Positions 37,074 through 45,818 of a stretch of DNA of 64,000 nucleotides are shown in pieces; within the stretch, counting starts at the first letter, position 1; each line of letters begins with the position of its first letter. Below the pieces are notes generated by a model. It had not been told where the DNA came from. It ran no database searches and saw only the letters and a list, made by a program, of their open reading frames with translations. The DNA is taken from assembly GCF_028023875.1 (NCBI RefSeq), contig NZ_JAQIPB010000011.1, positions 1 through 64,000 of the forward strand, given 5' to 3'. The translations under genes were made by a program, and so were the position numbers. This DNA comes from Xenophilus arseniciresistens. Its GTDB lineage: Bacteria > Pseudomonadota > Gammaproteobacteria > Burkholderiales > Burkholderiaceae_C.

Positions 37074-38023
37074 ACATCCTCTTCGTCGCCGATCCGCTCG
37101 AGCACTTCAAGATCTACAAGGACACCACCTTCTCGATGATGCGCGAGGCGCAGCGCCGCGGCCATCGCGTGGCGGCCTGCCTGCCGCAGGATCTGAGCTG
37201 GACCTCGGGCGGCCTGGTCACGGCCAGCGTGCGGCGCATCACGCTCACGGGCGACAAGAAAAACTGGTTCACCGAAGACGCCGTCGAGCGCGTGGCGCTG
37301 AAGGACTTCGATGCCGTGCTGATGCGCAAGGACCCGCCCTTCGACGCCGAGTACATCTACGCCACCCACCTGCTGGAGCAGGCCGAGCGCGAAGGCGCGC
37401 GCGTGATCAACAGCCCGCGCGCGCTGCGCGACCACCCCGAGAAGCTCGCGATCATGGAGTTTCCAGCTTTCGTCACGCCCACGCTGGTCACGCGCAGCGC
37501 GGCCGAGGTGCGCGCCTTCCATGCCGAGCACCAGGACGTCATCCTCAAGCCGCTCGATGGCATGGGCGGCATGGGCATCTTCCGCGTCAAGGCCGATGCG
37601 CTGAACCTGGGCTCGATCATCGAGACGCTCAACAAGGACGGCGCGCAGACGATCATGGTGCAGCGCTTCGTGCCCCAGGTGGTGGAAGGCGACAAGCGCA
37701 TCCTCATCATCGACGGCGAACCTGCGCCCTTCGTGCTGGCGCGCATCCCGCAGGGCACCGAAGTGCGCGGCAACCTGGCCGCGGGCGGCAAGGGCGTGGC
37801 GCAGCCGCTGACGCCGCGCAACCGCGAGATCGCCGAAGCCATCGGCAAGCAGCTCGCGCCGCGCGGGCTGCTGCTGATCGGCCTGGACGTGATCGGCGAT
37901 GCGGTGACCGAGATCAACGTCACCAGCCCCACCTGCTTCCAGGAGATCACCGAGCAGACCGGCTTTGATGTGCCGAAGATGTTCATCGATGCGGTGGAGC
38001 GGCAGCTGGCAAAGCCGCGCTGA
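37070..38023 (+). CDS. gshB: Glutathione synthetase
   Basis: A 317-residue ATP-grasp ligase that adds glycine to gamma-glutamylcysteine. Typical segments are FVADPLEHFKIYKDTTFSMM, VLMRKDPPFDAEYIYATHLLE, LKPLDGMGGMGIF (ATP-binding glycine-rich loop) and GLDVIGDAVTEINVTSPTC. It overlaps the BenE-type gene and is followed by a strong hairpin. With gshA it gives the full two-step glutathione pathway. Confidence 0.97.
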   Translation: MNILFVADPLEHFKIYKDTTFSMMREAQRRGHRVAACLPQDLSWTSGGLVTASVRRITLTGDKKNWFTEDAVERVALKDFDAVLMRKDPPFDAEYIYATHLLEQAEREGARVINSPRALRDHPEKLAIMEFPAFVTPTLVTRSAAEVRAFHAEHQDVILKPLDGMGGMGIFRVKADALNLGSIIETLNKDGAQTIMVQRFVPQVVEGDKRILIIDGEPAPFVLARIPQGTEVRGNLAAGGKGVAQPLTPRNREIAEAIGKQLAPRGLLLIGLDVIGDAVTEINVTSPTCFQEITEQTGFDVPKMFIDAVERQLAKPR

Positions 38024-38041
38024 AGCCACGCACACCAAAAC

Positions 38042-38070
38042 AACAAGGCCGGGCATGACCCGGCCTTGTT
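38042..38070. terminator. Hairpin terminator between gshB and the convergent TonB receptor gene
   Basis: A perfect 12-bp stem AACAAGGCCGGG (38042-38053) and CCCGGCCTTGTT (38059-38070) with loop CATGA. It has only a short T run at the right end, so its strength as a Rho-independent terminator is moderate, but it lies between two converging genes and can act on both strands. Confidence 0.8.
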
Positions 38071-38089
38071 CGTTCTGGCGCGTCGTGCT

Positions 38090-40288
38090 TCAGAAGTCGA
38101 CGCTGCCACTGAGCGAGAAGGTGCGCGGGCTGCCCATCATCAGGTAGTTGGAGCCCTGCGTGCCGCCCACGGAGGCCCAGTAGTTCTTGTCGAACAGGTT
38201 GTCGATGCGGGCGCGCAGGGTCAGCACGCGGCCGTTGCCGATGTCCATCAGGTAGCGCGCGCCCAGGTCGAAGCGCGTCCAGGCCGGCACTTCCAGCGTG
38301 TTGGCGGCGTTGGCGTACTGCTTGGCCGTGTGCAGCAGGCGCGCGTTGAGGGCCAGGCCGCGCACGCCGGGCACGTCCCAGTCGGCGCCGATGTTCAGCT
38401 GTTGGCTGGGCACGCCGATGACGTCGCGGCCATCGGTGAGGCCGCCCTGGGTGCGGCGCTGCTGCGCGTCCAGCAGCGTCAGGCCACCCAGCAGGCGCAG
38501 GCCCTTGAGCGGTTCGCCATAAACCGACAGTTCCAGCCCGCGGTTGCGCTGTTCGCCGTTCTCGCCGTAGGTCTGGTTGAGCACATAGAACTGCGGCTGC
38601 GCGGTGGTGAAGAAGGCCGCGCTGGCGCCGAAGCTGCCGCCGTCCCACTTCAGGCCCACTTCCTTCTGCCTGGAGCGGTAGGGCGCGAAGATTTCGCCGC
38701 CGTTGGTCACGGGCAGGTTGTTGGCCGTGGTGGGCGCCACGTTGCCCTTGACCAGCGCCTCGATGTAGCTCGCGTACACCGACAGCTGCGGCGTGGCGCG
38801 GAACACCACGCCGGCCACGGGCGTGGTGCGGCTCTTGTCGTAGCTGCTGTTGAGCGCACCCGTGTTGTAGGCGTAGTTTTTCTGGTCGATGGTCTGGCGC
38901 CGCGCGCCCAGCGTCACCAGCAGCCGCTCGTCGAAGAAGCCCAGGGTGTCGGCAATGGCCACGCTGGAGGTCTTGATCCTGTCGGTCAGCCGCGGGTCGC
39001 TGAGCTGGTTGCCCACGAAGGCGCCGTTGGCCACGGGGTAGAAGGAGTCGTAGGGCTGGTAGATGTTGTTGCGCACGCTGCCGGCAGAGATGGCGTAGGC
39101 GTTGTCGCGGTCATTGCTGAAGGTGGCGGCCGAGGCCACCATGCTGTGGCTCACCGGGCCGGTGGCAAAGCGCGCGCGCACGCCGATCTCGCCCGTGCTC
39201 ACCTTGTCTTCGCGCGTGTTGGAAAAGCGGGTATTGCTGGTGCCGCCGAAGGCGTTGTTGAGCGTGGGGTTGGACAGCACGTTGTCTTCGGTGCTGCGGC
39301 GGATGCCGCCCGCGGCCCAGGCCATGATGTTGTCGGTGATGTCGACCTCGCCGCGCACGGTGGCGAACTTGTCGGTCTCCTGCGAATAGGTCCAGGGCTG
39401 GGCGTAGTGGGTCCTGGAGCCCGGCGCGCGTGGAATGGGCAGCGTGGCCGACGGCGTCACGCTGGGGCGGCCTTCGCGCAGCTCGTAGTCCTGGTAGCCC
39501 ATGTCGGCCGACAGCCGCACGCTGCGGCTGCGCCAGTCGAAGCCCACGCCCAGCGCGCTGAGTGCCTGCGCCTCGTCGCCCACACCCGTGCCGCCGTCGC
39601 GGCGCACGGCATTGATGCGGATGCCCGTGCTCTGGTCGGGCCCGAAGCGGCGCGCCAGGTCGGCATTCACATAGGCCTGGCCGCCGCTTTGAATGCCGGC
39701 GCCAATGCGCGTGAGCGGCTCGTTGGGCGCGCGCTTGGGCAACAGGTTGATCGCGCCGCCGATGCCGCTGCCAAAGGGCGCGGCGCCGTTGAGGAAGCTG
39801 TTGGCGCCACGGAAGACTTCGACGCGCTCGAAGAATTCAGAAGCGATGTACTGGCGCGGCAGCATGCCGTACAGGCCGTTGTAGGCCACGTCGTCCGAGT
39901 ACACGGGGAAGCCGCGCACCACATACAGCTCCTGGAAATTGCCGAAGCCGCGCGCCTGCCGCACCGAGGGATCGTTGAGCAGCACGTCAGCCACGCTGCG
40001 GGCCTGCTGGTCCTGGATCAGTTCGTTGGTGTAGCTGGTGCTGGAGAAGGGCGTTTCCATCACGTCCTGCGTGCCCAGGATGCCCACGCGCCCGCCGCGC
40101 GCCACCTGGCCGCCGGCAAAGGGCTTGGCCAGGCCTTCGGCACTGGCGTCGGCGCTGGCTTCGACGGTGACCGTGTTCAGCGTGCCGGCCTCGGCGGTGG
40201 CGGTGGTGGTCTGGGCCTGGGCGGCCAGGGTCGGCAGGGCCAGCAGCAGGGCGAGGCTCAGGGGGCGGAGGGGGGCGGAAAAAGGCAT
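38090..40288 (-). CDS. TonB-dependent siderophore receptor
   Basis: A 732-residue outer-membrane receptor. After a signal peptide (ending ALPTLAAQAQ) comes the plug domain, with PSVRQARGFGNFQELYVVRG and RVEVFRGANSFLNG, then a 22-strand barrel ending in FSLSGSVDF with terminal Phe. It imports a ferric siderophore using TonB energy; the siderophore cannot be named. A Fur-like box stands upstream. No TonB, ABC or siderophore synthesis genes are adjacent. Confidence 0.94.
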   Translation of the reverse strand: MPFSAPLRPLSLALLLALPTLAAQAQTTTATAEAGTLNTVTVEASADASAEGLAKPFAGGQVARGGRVGILGTQDVMETPFSSTSYTNELIQDQQARSVADVLLNDPSVRQARGFGNFQELYVVRGFPVYSDDVAYNGLYGMLPRQYIASEFFERVEVFRGANSFLNGAAPFGSGIGGAINLLPKRAPNEPLTRIGAGIQSGGQAYVNADLARRFGPDQSTGIRINAVRRDGGTGVGDEAQALSALGVGFDWRSRSVRLSADMGYQDYELREGRPSVTPSATLPIPRAPGSRTHYAQPWTYSQETDKFATVRGEVDITDNIMAWAAGGIRRSTEDNVLSNPTLNNAFGGTSNTRFSNTREDKVSTGEIGVRARFATGPVSHSMVASAATFSNDRDNAYAISAGSVRNNIYQPYDSFYPVANGAFVGNQLSDPRLTDRIKTSSVAIADTLGFFDERLLVTLGARRQTIDQKNYAYNTGALNSSYDKSRTTPVAGVVFRATPQLSVYASYIEALVKGNVAPTTANNLPVTNGGEIFAPYRSRQKEVGLKWDGGSFGASAAFFTTAQPQFYVLNQTYGENGEQRNRGLELSVYGEPLKGLRLLGGLTLLDAQQRRTQGGLTDGRDVIGVPSQQLNIGADWDVPGVRGLALNARLLHTAKQYANAANTLEVPAWTRFDLGARYLMDIGNGRVLTLRARIDNLFDKNYWASVGGTQGSNYLMMGSPRTFSLSGSVDF

Positions 40289-40304
40289 GCGCAGGGCCGG
40301 CAGA

Positions 40305-40323
40305 GAGAATGAGAACCGTTATT
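40305..40323 (-). promoter_or_regulatory. Fur-box-like operator upstream of the TonB receptor
   Basis: The 19-mer GAGAATGAGAACCGTTATT lies 17 bp before the receptor start and matches the Fur consensus GATAATGATAATCATTATC at 14 of 19 positions when read on the plus strand. Iron-dependent repression by Fur is expected for such a receptor and is inferred here. Confidence 0.6.
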
Positions 40324-40419
40324 GTTCCACTGCGGGGCGCTGCGGCTCATGCTTTTGTTGCAAAGGTCAGCCGATTGCGGCGCCCTGGCCACAATTTGGC
40401 ATCGCCCCGGGAGGCGCGC

Positions 40420-41193
40420 CTAGGTCGCCGCCAGGATCTGCCGGCCGTCGCGGAACACGCGCAATTCGCCGGGGGCGAAGGGCGTCCAGGTCTCGTTGGT
40501 GGTCAGCGGCGAGGTGACGACCACCGCCACGCGGTCCTGCGGGGTGGTGTGCTGCGCAAAGTCGATGGAGAGGTCTTCGTCGGCCAGCCGGGCTTCGGCG
40601 AAGGGGTGCTGGCGCTCGACCGACCACAGGTGCGTGGAGGCATGCGCCCACAGGGCCTGGCCATTGCTGAGCATGAAGTTGAAGGTGCCGTGGCGCGCGA
40701 TGCGGGGGGCCAGCTCGCGCAGCGTGAGCGTCAGCTCGTCGACGCTGGGCACGTCGGCATGCGACTTGACCAGCTCCTGCATCAGCCAGCAGAAGGCGCG
40801 TTCGCTGTCGGTGTTGCCCACCGGCCGGAAATGGCCGTGCAGCCGCGGATGGAAGTCCTTGAGGTCGCCGTTGTGCGCGAACACCCAGTAGCGGCCCCAC
40901 AGCTCGCGCACGAAGGGGTGGCAGTTCTGCAGGTTGACCTGGCCTTGCGTGGCCTTGCGGATGTGGGCGATGACGTTGCGGCTCTTGATCGGGTAGCTGC
41001 GGATCAGCTGCGCCACCGGCGAATCGCAGGCCGGCGCGTGGTCCACGAAGTGGCGCAGTCCGCGGTCCTCGAAGAAGGCGATGCCCCAGCCGTCGGCGTG
41101 GTGGTCGGTGCGGCCGCCGCGCTGGGCAAAACCGGTGAAGCTGAACTGCACGTCAGTCGGGGTGTTGCAGTTCATCCCTAGCAATTGGCACAT
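40420..41193 (-). CDS. Class II glutamine amidotransferase (YafJ-like)
   Basis: A 257-residue N-terminal-nucleophile amidotransferase. The Met is followed directly by the catalytic Cys2 (MCQLLGMN), and the glutaminase pocket is visible in HADGWGIAFFED, VIAHIRKATQG, CHPFVRELWGRYWVFAHNGDL and PVGNTDSERAF. No synthase domain is fused, so it is the stand-alone YafJ-type protein whose physiological role is not settled. It lies 131 bp upstream of the TonB receptor gene, on the same strand. Confidence 0.93.
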   Translation of the reverse strand: MCQLLGMNCNTPTDVQFSFTGFAQRGGRTDHHADGWGIAFFEDRGLRHFVDHAPACDSPVAQLIRSYPIKSRNVIAHIRKATQGQVNLQNCHPFVRELWGRYWVFAHNGDLKDFHPRLHGHFRPVGNTDSERAFCWLMQELVKSHADVPSVDELTLTLRELAPRIARHGTFNFMLSNGQALWAHASTHLWSVERQHPFAEARLADEDLSIDFAQHTTPQDRVAVVVTSPLTTNETWTPFAPGELRVFRDGRQILAAT

Positions 41194-41256
41194 GGGGCCG
41201 ATTAGACACGCATGTGCGCCGCCGCGAGCCCCACGGGCGCGCGCGGCCTGGGGCCT

Positions 41257-42399
41257 TCAGCGCAGGAAGCGCCCCTCCGGCGTCACGCGCACCAGCTCGA
41301 TGAAGCGCGAGCCGGTGTTGGCGTTGCCCGTGAAGTCCACCTCCATGCCCGCCACGCGCAGCTTCAGGGTCTTGAGCACGGCATGCAGCCTGGGTCGCGT
41401 GAGTTCACGGCCCACGCGGCGCAGGGCCTCGACCATCACCAGCGCGTTCACATAGCCTTCGAAGCTCAGGTAGCCCACGGGCACCTGCGAGCGCTCGGCG
41501 AGCTGGCGGTACTCGCGGGTCTGCGCATCGGCTTCGCTCCAGGGATAGGGCACCACCTGCGAGATGGCCAGCCCGCTGGTCTGCTTGCCCACCAGCTTGG
41601 CCGTCAGGTCGCCCGGCACGATGGACATGCCGTAGAACATCTGGCTCTGCCCGCCCGCGGCGGCCGCGCCCTTCATCACTTCGCCGCCCACCGTGCCGCC
41701 CAGGTACATGATCACGGCCTGCGCCTTGCTCTCGGCCAGCGCCTTGCCCGCGGCGGCGGCGTTGGAGGCGTCGCCCTTCACCGACACGGCTGCCGCCGGC
41801 TTGAGCTGCTGCGCGGCCAGTGCCGCCTCGCCGAGCTGGATCACTTCGGCGCCGCCGGGGTTGTCCAGCGCCGCGATGGCGATGCGCGTCACGCCGATGG
41901 TGTTCAGGTGCTGCACCAGCGCCTGCGCCTCGCGCGCGAAGGTGGCACGCACGAAGTAGGCGGCGCCGCCCGCCTTGGCGCGGGCCGAGTCCGACACCGC
42001 ATAGCCCGCCACCATGGGCGCGCCGCTTTGCGCCAGCAGCGAAGCCGCGGCTGCCGTCGTGCCGGAGCCCACGCAGCAGAAGAAGGCGAAGGCGTGGTGC
42101 TGGCTCAGCAGCGTGTTGTAGTTGGCCACGGCCTTTTCGGGCGACAGGTCGTCGTCCAGCGAGACCATGCGCACGCGCCGGCCGGCCACGCCGCCCTGGG
42201 CATTGACGGCGTCAAAGGCCAGTTGCGCGCCGGCCAGCACCACGCGGATCGGGGCGCCCAGCGGGCCATTGAGGATGCCGGTCTGGCCGAGCACGATGTC
42301 GGTGTCGGGCGCGCCACCGGCCTGCGCCCACGCACGGCTGCCGCCCAGGGCGGCGCCGCCGGCGACGGCGCCCGCCGCCAGGAAACTCCTTCGTTCCAT
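41257..42399 (-). CDS. LIV-type ABC substrate-binding protein, orphan
   Basis: A 380-residue periplasmic receptor with an ERRSFLAAGA twin-arginine-like signal ending in AWAQA. The mature domain shows ILNGPLGAPIRVVLAGAQLAF and GRRVRMVSLDDDLSPEKAVANY, typical of the branched-chain amino-acid receptor class. No permease or ATPase is encoded next to it, so it must use a transporter encoded elsewhere or serve in sensing. It is 112 bp downstream of the DHA2 exporter gene, on the same strand. Confidence 0.88.
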   Translation of the reverse strand: MERRSFLAAGAVAGGAALGGSRAWAQAGGAPDTDIVLGQTGILNGPLGAPIRVVLAGAQLAFDAVNAQGGVAGRRVRMVSLDDDLSPEKAVANYNTLLSQHHAFAFFCCVGSGTTAAAASLLAQSGAPMVAGYAVSDSARAKAGGAAYFVRATFAREAQALVQHLNTIGVTRIAIAALDNPGGAEVIQLGEAALAAQQLKPAAAVSVKGDASNAAAAGKALAESKAQAVIMYLGGTVGGEVMKGAAAAGGQSQMFYGMSIVPGDLTAKLVGKQTSGLAISQVVPYPWSEADAQTREYRQLAERSQVPVGYLSFEGYVNALVMVEALRRVGRELTRPRLHAVLKTLKLRVAGMEVDFTGNANTGSRFIELVRVTPEGRFLR

Positions 42400-42511
42400 G
42401 CTGTCTCTCGTTCTATTGAGGCCTGCTGGGCCGATTGAGAAACAATTGGAAACTTATATGAACTAATTCACACTCAGTGTTTCCCCGCAAGGCGGGCGCC
42501 GCCTTGAGGGG

Positions 42512-44011
42512 TCAGCGCACGGCAGGGCTTGCCGCGGCGGGGGCCGCCTTGTCGCGCAGCTGCCAGGCGGCGCACAGGGCCAGCAGGCACAGGCCGGCCA
42601 GCACGAGGAAGACCTCGTTGAAGGCCGCCAGCCGGGCCGGGCTGCTGGCCATCGTGCTCAGCGAATCGCCATGCGCGGCCAGCCGCCATTCGAGCACCAC
42701 GGCGCACAGGCTCACGCCCGCCGCACCGCCGAGCTGGCGCAGGAAGCTGATGGCGCTGGCGCCCTGGGGGATCAGCGGCCTGTCCAGCGGCCGCATGGCG
42801 CCCAGGTTCAGCGAGGGAAGGATGAAGCCCAGGCCCAGCCGGCCGATCATCACGAAGCCCGCCAGCCACCACAGCGAGGCGTCCAGCCCCAGCAGCAGCA
42901 TCAGCGCGAACGAGGCCGCCAGCAGCGCCAGGCCGATGCTCACCAGCCGGCGCGTGGGCTGCCGGTCGGCCAGCCGGCCCACGCCCGCGATGGTGAAGGC
43001 CAGCACGATGCCTGCCGGCAGCATGATGGTGCCCACGTGCGAGGCCGACAGGTGCAGCGCCACCTGCATGTACACCGGCAGCAGGTAGGTGGAGCCGAAC
43101 AGCGCGGTGCCATAGATGAAGGCCACCACGCAGCCCATCGCGAAGGCGCGAAAGCGGAACAGCGCCATGGCCATCAGCGGCTGCCCGCCGCGCGCGGCCA
43201 GCCGGCGCTGCCAGGCCACGAACAGGGCCAGCGCGCCTGCGGCCAGCGCCATCAGCAGCGCGCCGTGCCAGGGCGTGCTGCCGCGCAGCTCCACCAGGCC
43301 GTTGAGCAGGCACAGGGTGCCCGCCGTGGCGATCAGCATGCCGCGCCAGTCCAGCTGGCTGCCGCGGCCGGCGGCCACGCCGCCCGGCGCCGTGGTGGGA
43401 ACGAACTTCCAGGCCAGCCACAGCGAGGCCAGGCAGAAGGGCACGACCATGAAGAAGATCGAGCGCCAGCCGAACCAGTCCACCAGCAGGCCGCCCACGC
43501 TGGGGCCGATGGCCGGCGCCAGCACCACGCCCATGCCGAAGATGCCGCTGGCACGGCCCTGCTCGTGGGGCTGGAAGGCGCGCAGGATGATGATGGCCGG
43601 AATGGGCTGCACCACGCCCGCGGCCAGGCCTTCGATCACGCGCGCGGCCAGCACCAGCGGGTAGTGCTGCGCCAGGCCGCCCATCAGGCCGCCGGCCAGC
43701 AGCGCGAGCATCGTGCCCATGTAGGTGCTGCGGTAGCCGAAGCGGGCCAGCAGCCAGGGCGTGGTGAGCATCGACACCGTCATCGCCACCATGAAGCCCG
43801 AGCTGACCCACTGCGCGCGCTCCTGCCCGAGCTGGAAGTGGTGGCTCATGTCCGGGATCGCCACGTTGACGATGGTGGAGGACATGATCGACGCCATCAC
43901 CCCCACCATGACCGACACCAGCAGCAGCCAGCGGTAGCGGGGGCCGTGCTTTTCGCGCATCGACAGGGGCGGGGACGGAAACGGGGCGGGCGTGCTGTTG
44001 CTGTTCATCAT
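42512..44011 (-). CDS. DHA2 family major facilitator exporter (EmrB/QacA type)
   Basis: A 499-residue drug:H+ antiporter-type protein with about 14 membrane helices. Motif C appears as LAPAIGPSVGG, following the helix-4 region VIEGLAAGVVQPIPAIIILR. Two adjacent ATG codons (44011 and 44008) follow an AGGA sequence; a longer reading exists but gives no membrane-compatible N-terminus. No membrane-fusion partner (EmrA-like) lies adjacent. It is divergent from the metallopeptidase at 44142, 130 bp apart. The substrate is unknown. Confidence 0.9.
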   Translation of the reverse strand: MMNSNSTPAPFPSPPLSMREKHGPRYRWLLLVSVMVGVMASIMSSTIVNVAIPDMSHHFQLGQERAQWVSSGFMVAMTVSMLTTPWLLARFGYRSTYMGTMLALLAGGLMGGLAQHYPLVLAARVIEGLAAGVVQPIPAIIILRAFQPHEQGRASGIFGMGVVLAPAIGPSVGGLLVDWFGWRSIFFMVVPFCLASLWLAWKFVPTTAPGGVAAGRGSQLDWRGMLIATAGTLCLLNGLVELRGSTPWHGALLMALAAGALALFVAWQRRLAARGGQPLMAMALFRFRAFAMGCVVAFIYGTALFGSTYLLPVYMQVALHLSASHVGTIMLPAGIVLAFTIAGVGRLADRQPTRRLVSIGLALLAASFALMLLLGLDASLWWLAGFVMIGRLGLGFILPSLNLGAMRPLDRPLIPQGASAISFLRQLGGAAGVSLCAVVLEWRLAAHGDSLSTMASSPARLAAFNEVFLVLAGLCLLALCAAWQLRDKAAPAAASPAVR

Positions 44012-44141
44012 CGGCGGCTGTCCTACGAGCATATCGGGCTTGTGGCGCGGCGGCTGCCCCGGGGCCATGCACACAATGGCCCGCCACACCGCCCAGCGGC
44101 GGCAGCCGGCCCAGGAACCTTCGCACAAAGACACCCCGCGC

Positions 44142-45437
44142 ATGAACGCCTCGCCTTCGGCATCAACCCTGGAACCCCCTGCGGCCGATGCGCCGGCTGC
44201 CGCCCCGGCGCCCGCGCCGCTGGCCGATCCGCAATCGGCGCCCAGCGTGAGCCGGGCCTACGAATGCCAGTGCGGCCGCCCGGTCTACCTGCGCAACAGC
44301 CGCTGCCTGGCCTGCGGCACGGCGCTGGGCTACGTGATCGAGCGCCTGGGCGTGGTGCCGCTGACCCCGGGTGCCGAGCCCGACACCTGGGCCGTGCACG
44401 ACGACCCGCAGGGCCCGGCCTGGCGCCGCTGCGCCAACTTCGAAAGCGCCGCCGGCTGCAACTGGATGGTGCCCCTGCCGCAGGGGCAGGGCGGCACGGG
44501 CGACCATGCGGACGATCTGGGCGAAGGCCTGTGCCTGGCCTGCAGCACCACGCGCACCATCCCCGATCTCTCGGTGCCGGGCAACGACGAACTCTGGCGC
44601 AAGCTCGAAAGCGCCAAGCGCCGGCTGCTGTCGCAACTGCTGGCGCTGGGCCTGCCCGTGCACACCCGCTTCACCGACCCCGTGCATGGCATGAGCTTCG
44701 ACTTTCTCTCGAGCATGCCGGGCCAGTCGCACGTGATGACGGGGCACCAGAGCGGCGTGATCACGCTCAATGCCGAAGAGGCCGAGGACGCGGTGCGCGA
44801 GCGCATCCGCGCCGAAATGCGCGAGCCCTACCGCACCCTGCTGGGCCACTTCCGGCACGAGATCGGCCACTACTACTGGGACCTGCTCATCCCCGGCACG
44901 CCCTGGCAGGAAGGCTTTCGCGCGCTCTTCGGCGACGAGACGCAGGACTACGGCGTGGCCCTGCAGACGCACTACGACAACGGCCCGCCGCCCGACTGGG
45001 CCCTGCGCTTCGTGACCAGCTATGCCAGCACCCATCCCTGGGAAGACTGGGCCGAGACCTGGGCCCATTACCTGCACATGGCCGACACGGTGGACACGGC
45101 GCTGAGCTTCGGCGTGAATGCCGCGAACGTGGAACTCAGCCGCGACCTGTTCGAGCTCAAGGACCTGTGGCAGCCCGAGCATGAAGGCGCGCCGGCCTTC
45201 CTGGACTTCCTCAACGGCTGGGTGCGGCTGACCAGCGTGCTCAACGAGCTGTCGCGCAGCATGGGCCAGCCCGACTACTACCCCTTTGTGCTTCCGCACG
45301 CAGCCGTGGGCAAGCTGCAGTTCATCCACCAACTGGTGGCTGCGCAGCGCGGGGGGACCGCAGCGGCGCCGGATGTGGAGGCGGCGGCGCCGCAGCAGCA
45401 GGGGCCTTCCGGCGAGGCCGTCGCTGCCGCGGCCTGA
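44142..45437 (+). CDS. Zinc-ribbon putative metallopeptidase
   Basis: A 431-residue protein of the putative zinc-binding metallopeptidase family (Peptidase_Mx type). After a Pro/Ala-rich leader it has a zinc-ribbon-like Cys pattern (ECQCGRPVYLRNSRCLACG), with further Cys residues in RRCANFESAAGCNW and GLCLACSTT. The catalytic motif HEIGHYYWD follows near residue 240, with WEDWAETWAHYLHM downstream supplying the likely third ligand. No signal peptide is seen, so it is probably cytoplasmic. The function is not established. Confidence 0.82.
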   Translation: MNASPSASTLEPPAADAPAAAPAPAPLADPQSAPSVSRAYECQCGRPVYLRNSRCLACGTALGYVIERLGVVPLTPGAEPDTWAVHDDPQGPAWRRCANFESAAGCNWMVPLPQGQGGTGDHADDLGEGLCLACSTTRTIPDLSVPGNDELWRKLESAKRRLLSQLLALGLPVHTRFTDPVHGMSFDFLSSMPGQSHVMTGHQSGVITLNAEEAEDAVRERIRAEMREPYRTLLGHFRHEIGHYYWDLLIPGTPWQEGFRALFGDETQDYGVALQTHYDNGPPPDWALRFVTSYASTHPWEDWAETWAHYLHMADTVDTALSFGVNAANVELSRDLFELKDLWQPEHEGAPAFLDFLNGWVRLTSVLNELSRSMGQPDYYPFVLPHAAVGKLQFIHQLVAAQRGGTAAAPDVEAAAPQQQGPSGEAVAAAA

Positions 45438-45447
45438 GCGCCGCGAA

Positions 45448-45708
45448 TCAGGGTTGCGGAGCCGAAGCCGCTTCGCGATGGGCCGCGGCCACGCAGCCCG
45501 GGCAGATGCAGCTTCGCCCGCGCGCCTGGGTGGGCAGGCGCTCGCGCAGCGCTTCGGGCACCGACACCGTCATGCACCAGCACAGCACGCCGCCATCGCC
45601 TGTGGCGGCCTGCGCATCGCGCGCCGCCTGCACGCCGCATTGGTTGTCGCTGCCGCACAGAGGGCAACGCTGCGGATCGACAGTCGGTGTGGCGGTGGGG
45701 GCAGACAT
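45448..45708 (-). CDS. Cysteine-rich CWC family protein
   Basis: An 86-residue small protein with seven cysteines in pairs: RCPLCGSDNQCG, the namesake LCWCMTV, and SCICPGC at the C-terminus. This matches the Cys_rich_CWC family, whose function is unknown but which looks metal-binding. The ATG at 45708 is chosen so that the Cys motifs follow a short Pro/Thr-rich leader. It converges with the metallopeptidase gene, 10 bp apart. Confidence 0.8.
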   Translation of the reverse strand: MSAPTATPTVDPQRCPLCGSDNQCGVQAARDAQAATGDGGVLCWCMTVSVPEALRERLPTQARGRSCICPGCVAAAHREAASAPQP

Positions 45709-45786
45709 GGCGCCGATTGTGCGTCTGCGAGCCAATGCGCTGCGCGCAAGACCTGCTGTACATCAAAAGACACAGGCCCCGTTTTC

Positions 45787-45792
45787 TAGAAT
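45787..45792 (+). promoter_or_regulatory. TAGAAT -10-like element upstream of the exported protein
   Basis: TAGAAT in the context TTTTCTAGAATTG lies 26 bp before the start of the small exported protein, a fitting distance for a -10 box. No clear -35 is visible at the standard spacing. Confidence 0.35.
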
Positions 45793-45818
45793 TGCCGGTT
45801 CGCTGGAGTGGCAACGAG

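Noticed and set aside
38066-40312. A 748-codon plus-strand open frame opposite the TonB receptor
   Set aside because: The minus strand encodes a full receptor with signal, plug and barrel; the plus frame shows no family features.
42340-42353. CCGCCC-AGGGCGG palindrome in the orphan receptor signal region, similar to the LysR insertion core
   Set aside because: It is explained by Gly/Ala codons of the signal peptide and lacks the direct repeats, so I treat it as chance.
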